NCBI GenBank assembly: GCA_024682015.1
Contig: JAIKZT010000066.1
Span: 1 to 10,653 of the forward strand
Origin: Clostridia bacterium
GTDB lineage: Bacteria; Bacillota; Clostridia; Peptostreptococcales; Anaerovoracaceae
Length of the DNA stretch: 10,653 bases
Direction of reading: 5' to 3'
A program made the position numbers and the translations under genes. The notes under the pieces are model-generated. The model searched no databases, was not told the DNA's origin, and saw nothing but the letters and a program-made list of their open reading frames with translations. This document shows, one piece after another, positions 6,566-10,653 of this stretch (position 1 is its first letter; every line of letters starts with the position of its first letter).

Positions 6566-6697
6566 GGCAAAATAAGGGGGGCGGAAGCGCGGTTTTGTCC
6601 CTTCGTACGATAAAAAAATTGGCTGCAGGCCTTGGCATGTCTTTGCGGGTGGAATTCGTCCCGAAAGTCGCGAACCTGGGAGCTAAATAGCACAGAA

Positions 6698-6738
6698 AAC
6701 AAAAAGCGGCCCCCCGCATCGCCTGGTGCGGGGAACCG
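6698..6738 (-). terminator. Terminator of the CoA-transferase gene
   Basis: On the - strand, CGGTTCCCCGCA (6738-6727) pairs with TGCGGGGGGCCG (6718-6707), including two G-T wobbles. It is followed by CTTTTTGTTTT, a clear T-rich tail, and lies 17 bp after the stop codon. Confidence 0.82.
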
Positions 6739-6755
6739 TTTGATTCGTTCGGTTA

Positions 6756-8114
6756 TCAGAAGAACCTGCGGTTCGTGCGGTGCCAAAGGCCCATGACCTC
6801 AGCGTCCTTCACGAGTTCATCCTGGAAGTCCGGATGGGCGATCTCGATCAGCAGCTCCGCGCGTTCCCAGGTGCTCTTGCCCTTCAGGTCGGCCGCGCCG
6901 TACTCGGTCACGATGAAGTGGGTGGCCTGCCTGGGCGTGGTCACGACGGAACCATAAGCCAGCGTCGGGACGATCAGCGATTCGACGGTGCCGTCCGGCT
7001 TTGTGAAGGTCGAAGGCGTGCAGAGGAAGCTCTGCCCGCGCCTGGAGCCGAACGCGCCCATGACGAAGTCGAGCTGGCCGCCGTTGCCGGAGATCTGCCG
7101 CGTGCCGACGGTCTCGGAGCACACCTGGCCGTACAGGTCGACCTGGATGCAGCCGTTGATGGACACGAAGTCGTCGATGCTGCTGATGATGTGCGTGTCA
7201 TTCACGTAGTCGACCGGCGCCGTGCAGCAGATCGGGTTGTCGTTGATGAAGTCGTACAGCCGCTTCGTGCCGCCCGCGAAGGTATATACGGCTTTGCCGC
7301 GGTCCACATTCTTGTTGCCGGTGAGCTTGCCGGCGTCATACAGGTCGACATAGGCATCCACGAACATCTCCGTGTGGGCGTTGATGTTCTTCAGGTCGGA
7401 TTCCGCGATGAGGCTGCCGATGCAGGAGGGCAGGCCGCCGATCCCCAGCTGCAGCGTGGAATTGCTCTTGATGCGCTCTACGACGCGGGAGGCGATCCTG
7501 CGCTCCGTCGGCGTCGGTTCCTTTCTTTCGATGACGGGCAGCGGCGTATTGCTGCCTTCCACGACGTGATCGATGCTGTAGAGGTTGATCTGCGTCTGGT
7601 GTCCGTGAGCGATGGGCATGTTCTCGTTGACCTCGACCACGATCTTCTTCGCGCCGCGGATGACGCCCCACATGTCGGATACCTGCGGCCCCAGATTGAA
7701 GTTTCCGAACTCGTCCATGGGCGCTACCTGGAAGAACGCGATGTCCAGTTCGTTATTGTTGTTCAGCCAGTATTTGGGCAGCTCGCGGAACATCATCGGC
7801 AGGTAGGCGCAGCGGCCGGCGTCGCTCATGTGGCGGTCAGCCGGACCGTAGTGAGCCGACACAAAGCGCACCTGCGCGTTGGATTTCGTGGCTTCGTAGA
7901 CTTTGAACGGCTTGTCGATCAGAGATGCGGTACTGAAGATGGTGACCTGGGACAGCTCGTCCGCGCGGGCTGCGAGCGCGGCGTCGATGTCCACGACCTG
8001 GCCGCAGCCGAGGCCGAAGTGGACGCGGTCTCCGGGACGCACGAGCGCTGCCGCCTGATCGGCCGTGATGAGTTTTTCTTTATAGTGGCGTTCAAGGGAA
8101 GTGGTCTTATACAT
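6756..8114 (-). CDS. Acetyl-CoA hydrolase/transferase-family CoA-transferase (butyryl-CoA:acetate or 4-hydroxybutyrate type)
   Basis: This 452-residue cytoplasmic enzyme is predicted to move CoA between an acyl-CoA and a carboxylate, typically acetate, through a glutamyl-CoA intermediate. Family hallmarks are PGDRVHFGLGCGQ (27-39), APMDEFGNFNLGP (131-143), the CoA-binding GIGGLPS (225-231), NAHTEMFVDAYVDL (245-258) with the probable catalytic glutamate E249, SINGCIQVDLYGQV (318-331), SGNGGQLDFVMGA (342-354) and VTEYGAADLKGKS (402-414). Size and motif order match the Cat1/AbfT/butyryl-CoA:acetate group. The gene ends with a double stop (TGA TAA). On the - strand GAGGAGG (8121-8128 region) precedes the ATG. 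In gut Clostridia such enzymes form butyrate or propionate, or assimilate 4-hydroxybutyrate; which acid applies here is not decidable, because no thiolase or beta-oxidation-type genes are adjacent. Confidence 0.9.
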   Translation of the reverse strand: MYKTTSLERHYKEKLITADQAAALVRPGDRVHFGLGCGQVVDIDAALAARADELSQVTIFSTASLIDKPFKVYEATKSNAQVRFVSAHYGPADRHMSDAGRCAYLPMMFRELPKYWLNNNNELDIAFFQVAPMDEFGNFNLGPQVSDMWGVIRGAKKIVVEVNENMPIAHGHQTQINLYSIDHVVEGSNTPLPVIERKEPTPTERRIASRVVERIKSNSTLQLGIGGLPSCIGSLIAESDLKNINAHTEMFVDAYVDLYDAGKLTGNKNVDRGKAVYTFAGGTKRLYDFINDNPICCTAPVDYVNDTHIISSIDDFVSINGCIQVDLYGQVCSETVGTRQISGNGGQLDFVMGAFGSRRGQSFLCTPSTFTKPDGTVESLIVPTLAYGSVVTTPRQATHFIVTEYGAADLKGKSTWERAELLIEIAHPDFQDELVKDAEVMGLWHRTNRRFF

Positions 8115-8147
8115 GATGGCTCCTCCTCGTTAAGCTTTTAACAATTC

Positions 8148-8177
8148 ATTTTACACCTGTGCTGCCCCTCAGCGCAA
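8148..8177 (-). promoter_or_regulatory. Possible promoter of the CoA-transferase gene
   Basis: On the - strand TAAAAT (8153-8148) lies 18 bp downstream of TTGCGC (8177-8172), about 34 bases upstream of the ATG. The -35 match is weak (TTG only), so a regulator or a different element may be involved. Confidence 0.4.
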
Positions 8178-8225
8178 GGAAAATCTTTCGGTTTGCGAAA
8201 AATGGAAAATTGCGGCAAAAAATGA

Positions 8226-8254
8226 TTGATGTGGCAAGCCCCTTATGATATAAT
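8226..8254 (+). promoter_or_regulatory. Extended -10 promoter placing transcription start on the helicase ATG
   Basis: TTGATG (8226-8231), a 17-bp spacer and TATAAT (8249-8254) preceded by TGA, giving the extended TGnTATAAT form. A-tracts at 8198-8202, 8206-8209 and 8217-8222 lie upstream, as in UP-element-like regions. Six bases separate the -10 box from the ATG at 8261, which is where the +1 position normally falls. There is no room for a ribosome binding site. Confidence 0.72.
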
Positions 8255-8260
8255 GCAGCC

Positions 8261-10450
8261 ATGATCGATCAGGAACGGCTGCAGGAAAAATACCGGGAAA
8301 CGGAAACGCTTTTAAAAGAATACATGGGGCTGAAGCAGAAAGCTCGCGTGCAGGATGTGGAAGAGGCTTGCAGGGATTGCAAGACGAAACTGCGCACAGC
8401 CTGCGAGGCGCTCGTGGAAGAGGCGGGGTATGCATCTGCGCCAGATAGGTTGGCCGGGGAGCTTGAGCAGCAGATGCAGGAGGCTGTGCGGAAGTATTTC
8501 CGTGACTTTGAACTGCCGACGCACGGAAAGGTCACGGAAACGGGCATACGCTCGTTTCTCGGCAAATCGACGGAAGGCGGCGCGCTCTCGGATCGCATGA
8601 TCCGCCACATCGTGCTGCACGGCACGCCTCCGGATATCTGGCTGCTTCACGCGGCAAAGGAAGCCGACTCCATGCTCGTCCTCGCGGACAGGCTGCTTCA
8701 CCGCGTGCGGGAAAAGGCTGGCATCAATACGCGCGCTCTCATCAACAGGGCATGCAGTGGCTATGCGGCCTGTACGGAAGACCTGATGGTCCGGGTGCGG
8801 TCTTCGTTCACGGATCTGGCGATCGCGAGCCTGCTGGCTGAAAATAAAGCGCTCGGCAAGGGCGCCCGCGCATACCTGCGGTCCGAACGGGAACGCAACA
8901 AGGTCAAGAACGGGCTGCTGGACGCCATCCCGCAGACGTATCCGGAGCTGTTTCCCCTGGCGCGGCAGAAGCAGCGCCGCTTTATCCTGCACATCGGCCC
9001 CACGAACAGCGGCAAGAGTTACGATGCCATCAACGCTCTGAAGGAGTGCGCCAGCGGCATCTATCTGGCGCCGTTAAGGCTTTTGGCATACGAGAAGTTC
9101 GAAGAACTCAACGATGCGGGCTGCCCCTGCACGCTGAAGACGGGCGAGGAGGAGATCGGCATCCCGTTCTCCTACCTGCAGTCCTCCACGATCGAGGTGC
9201 TGGACTTCACGAAGGAATACGATGTGGCGGTCATCGATGAAGCACAGATGATCGCGGACAGCCAACGCGGGTCAGCCTGGACGTTCGCGTTGCTGGGCGT
9301 GCGGGCGGATACGGTGCACGTGTGCCTGGCGCCGGAGGCGGAGATGGTCGTGAAGAATGTCATCGAAGCGTGCGGCGACACCTGGGAGGTCGTGCATCAT
9401 CGGCGGCTGGTTCCGCTGTCCTTCGACGAGAAGATCAGCACGGATTTTAAAAAAGAGGCGCGCAGAGGCACGGCGTTCATCGTGTTTTCCCGCAAGGACG
9501 TGCATGCGGTGGCAGGAGAACTGCAGCGGGCAGGCTTTAGGTGCAGCGTCATCTACGGGGCGCTTCCATACGACGTGCGGCGCAACGAGGTCAAGCGCTA
9601 CACGTCCGGCGAAACGGACATCGTAGTTGCGACGGACGCGATCGGCATGGGGTTGAACCTGCCCATCGAGCGAGTCATCTTCCTCGTGACGGAGAAGTTT
9701 GACGGCAGCCAGCAGCGGCCCCTTTCCGCCACGGAGATCAAGCAGATAGGCGGCAGAGCCGGGCGCTTCGGCATGTTCGAGCACGGGTTCGTCGGCTCCG
9801 TGGAGGAGAGAAAGATGGTGCGCAGCGCCATTTACGCGAAGGTGCCGCAGATCCGGGAGGCGCGCATAGGCTTCCCCTATACGCTGACGGGCGTGGCGGG
9901 GAGCATCTCCCAGCTCATGAGCAAGTGGTGCGAGATCAAACCCAAGCCGGGATTCGAGAACGCGGACCTGTCCATCGAGATCGCCTTGGCGGAGGAACTG
10001 GAGAAGGAGACGAGCGACAAGGAACTCGTGTACCGCTTCGTCATGATCCCCTTCGATGAAAAAAACGAAGTGCTGAAAGAGCTTTGGAAGGATCTGTTCC
10101 GGGACGAGCTGTCCGGCCGCCGGGGCCGCGCGCTCTACTATCTGCCGGCCGCTCCTTCCGGCAAGGAACCGCTCGACGCGCTGGAAACGCGGTTCAAGGC
10201 CTGCGACATGCTCTACCATTACATAGAAAGTTCGGACATGGCCGATCCCGAGGATCTCCGCACGGTGCTGCTGCGCAAAAACGAGATCTCCTCGCAGATC
10301 ATGGCGGAGCTCTCCCGCCAGAAGCTCTCCATGAAGAAGTGCAAGATCTGCGGCAAGGAGCTGCCGTTCCGGTACAAGTTCGGCGTCTGCGAGGAATGCT
10401 TCGCAAAGGGACGCAAACCCTATTACGGAGGCAGACGGCACACCCGCTGA
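8261..10450 (+). CDS. SUV3-like superfamily 2 RNA helicase with N-terminal helical region and C-terminal zinc-ribbon-like motif
   Basis: This 729-residue protein contains the core of the SUV3 helicase family, known mainly from mitochondrial RNA degradosomes, so RNA unwinding coupled to decay or processing is the likely role. Core motifs are Walker A GPTNSGKS (246-253), PLRLLAYEKFEELN (271-284), TGEE (294-297), the DEAQ box (326-329) in VAVIDEAQMIADSQRG, FSRKDV (409-414), VIYGALP (430-436), ATDAIGMGLNLPI (457-469) and motif VI QIGGRAGRFG (495-504). Residues 1-240 are charged and mostly helical, with no motif I recognise. The C-terminus has C694-x2-C697-x12-C710-x2-C713, probably zinc-binding, then a basic tail. 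The start is forced: an in-frame TGA sits at 8246-8248 and no other start codon precedes 8261; the next in-frame ATG (8324) lacks a good ribosome binding site. The message appears leaderless. Confidence 0.92.
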   Translation: MIDQERLQEKYRETETLLKEYMGLKQKARVQDVEEACRDCKTKLRTACEALVEEAGYASAPDRLAGELEQQMQEAVRKYFRDFELPTHGKVTETGIRSFLGKSTEGGALSDRMIRHIVLHGTPPDIWLLHAAKEADSMLVLADRLLHRVREKAGINTRALINRACSGYAACTEDLMVRVRSSFTDLAIASLLAENKALGKGARAYLRSERERNKVKNGLLDAIPQTYPELFPLARQKQRRFILHIGPTNSGKSYDAINALKECASGIYLAPLRLLAYEKFEELNDAGCPCTLKTGEEEIGIPFSYLQSSTIEVLDFTKEYDVAVIDEAQMIADSQRGSAWTFALLGVRADTVHVCLAPEAEMVVKNVIEACGDTWEVVHHRRLVPLSFDEKISTDFKKEARRGTAFIVFSRKDVHAVAGELQRAGFRCSVIYGALPYDVRRNEVKRYTSGETDIVVATDAIGMGLNLPIERVIFLVTEKFDGSQQRPLSATEIKQIGGRAGRFGMFEHGFVGSVEERKMVRSAIYAKVPQIREARIGFPYTLTGVAGSISQLMSKWCEIKPKPGFENADLSIEIALAEELEKETSDKELVYRFVMIPFDEKNEVLKELWKDLFRDELSGRRGRALYYLPAAPSGKEPLDALETRFKACDMLYHYIESSDMADPEDLRTVLLRKNEISSQIMAELSRQKLSMKKCKICGKELPFRYKFGVCEECFAKGRKPYYGGRRHTR

Positions 10451-10473
10451 TCCTGCCGGACTTTGCGCGAAGA

Positions 10474-10502
10474 TTGAACTGAGAACGAAAATGGCGTATG
10501 AT
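10474..10502 (+). promoter_or_regulatory. Probable promoter of the D-serine dehydratase gene, inside the helicase terminator
   Basis: TTGAAC (10474-10479) and TATGAT (10497-10502) are separated by 17 bp. The -10 box forms the inner end of the left arm of the terminator hairpin. Transcription would start near 10509, in the hairpin loop, so the new RNA contains only the right arm and would escape termination. Confidence 0.6.
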
Positions 10503-10528
10503 GGAAGTGCATCATGCGCCATGTTTTT
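10491..10528 (+). terminator. Rho-independent terminator of the helicase gene
   Basis: ATGGCGTATGAT (10491-10502) pairs with ATCATGCGCCAT (10511-10522), with one T-G wobble and an 8-base loop, followed by GTTTTT. It lies 40 bp after the helicase stop codon. Confidence 0.78.
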
Positions 10529-10543
10529 AGGAGGAACAAAGGG

Positions 10544-10653
10544 ATGGAACTGCAGAAATTGATTGAAAAAGCCCCTGTCGTGGCAGATCTGGCCGCAGCG
10601 AAGGAGGTCTGCTGGGTGAACCCGCGCAAAATGCCGTTTGCCGAGGCGAAGGA
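10544..10653 (+). CDS. dsdA: Probable D-serine dehydratase (D-serine ammonia-lyase), N-terminus only, cut by window edge
   Basis: Only the first 36 codons are present. The encoded start, with LIEKAPVVADLAAAKEVCWVNP at residues 6-27, matches the N-terminal pattern of D-serine dehydratases, in which a short LI..P.V.DL..LKE..W.NP segment precedes the PLP domain. The enzyme would convert D-serine to pyruvate and ammonia. A strong ribosome binding site AGGAGG (10529-10534) lies nine bases before the ATG. It starts from its own promoter overlapping the upstream terminator. The catalytic lysine and glycine-rich PLP loop lie beyond the edge, so the call rests on the N-terminal pattern alone. Confidence 0.65.
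   Translation, partial: MELQKLIEKAPVVADLAAAKEVCWVNPRKMPFAEAK

Larger units (their letters stand above)
6383..6755. other. 373-bp non-coding stretch between the PLP enzyme and the CoA-transferase
   Basis: No convincing gene is seen here. The left part (6445-6565) carries three related palindromes and the right end (6698-6738) the CoA-transferase terminator. The middle (6566-6697), including a G-run at 6575-6580 and an A-tract around 6612-6618, shows no motif I can name. The short open frames crossing it lack ribosome binding sites and protein-like composition. Confidence 0.6.

Noticed and set aside
6575..6635. G-run and A-tract in the non-coding stretch as a small RNA or promoter
   Set aside because: No paired -35/-10 boxes or hairpin-plus-T-run of its own could be found, so nothing specific can be supported.
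6196..6786. 196-codon - strand frame crossing the non-coding stretch 6383-6755
   Set aside because: It spans the PLP-gene end, the palindromes and a terminator. It has low-complexity Pro/Ser/Arg-rich content and no ribosome binding site.
6780..8141. 453-codon + strand frame opposite the CoA-transferase
   Set aside because: It is an antisense shadow of a gene with conserved catalytic motifs and extends into that gene's promoter region. No ribosome binding site or protein family is seen.
9272..10522. 416-codon - strand frame opposite the helicase
   Set aside because: It is a shadow frame over SUV3 motifs and the terminator, with no start signal and no recognisable domain.

Overview
The window is a moderately GC-rich, bacterial-type chromosome segment with six complete genes or operon members on the + strand, two on the - strand and one gene cut by the right edge. 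It most resembles an anaerobic Firmicute (Clostridia). The reasons are strong AGGAGG-type ribosome binding sites, near-consensus sigma-A promoters, a Gram-positive-style lipoprotein beside a metal ABC transporter, and fermentation enzymes (phosphate acetyltransferase and a butyryl/acetyl-type CoA-transferase). The taxon is an inference; there is no rRNA or other marker gene here. No mobile-element gene, CRISPR array, tRNA or rRNA was recognised.

Layout: (1) 22-2335, a tightly coupled three-gene operon with 7-bp and 4-bp overlaps: a ZnuC-like ATPase, a ZnuB-like permease and a lipoprotein with a repetitive linker and two OB-like repeats. It ends in a hairpin terminator whose loop also holds the -35 box of the next promoter. 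(2) 2485-3495, pta, with no acetate kinase gene directly downstream, followed by a strong terminator. (3) 3601-4995 (- strand), an M18 aminopeptidase convergent with pta. It shares a promoter region with (4) 5204-6382, a MalY/PatB-type PLP C-S lyase or aminotransferase. (5) 6383-6755, a 373-bp non-coding stretch with three related palindromes built on GGGTCACA/TGTGACCC, then the terminator of (6) 6756-8114 (- strand), an acetyl-CoA hydrolase/transferase-family CoA-transferase. (7) 8261-10450, a SUV3-like RNA helicase diverging from gene 6. It has a large helical N-terminal region, a C-terminal four-cysteine motif, and a promoter placed so that the ATG should be the first transcribed base. (8) 10544 to the edge, the start of a probable D-serine dehydratase, whose promoter is embedded in the helicase terminator.

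Together the genes describe metal uptake, acyl-CoA/acetate fermentation, peptide and amino-acid breakdown (aminopeptidase, C-S lyase, D-serine dehydratase) and RNA processing. The most unusual points are the apparently leaderless helicase mRNA, the domain architecture of that bacterial SUV3 homologue, the duplicated-fold lipoprotein in a zinc-type operon, the palindrome cluster, and two terminators that double as promoter sites.
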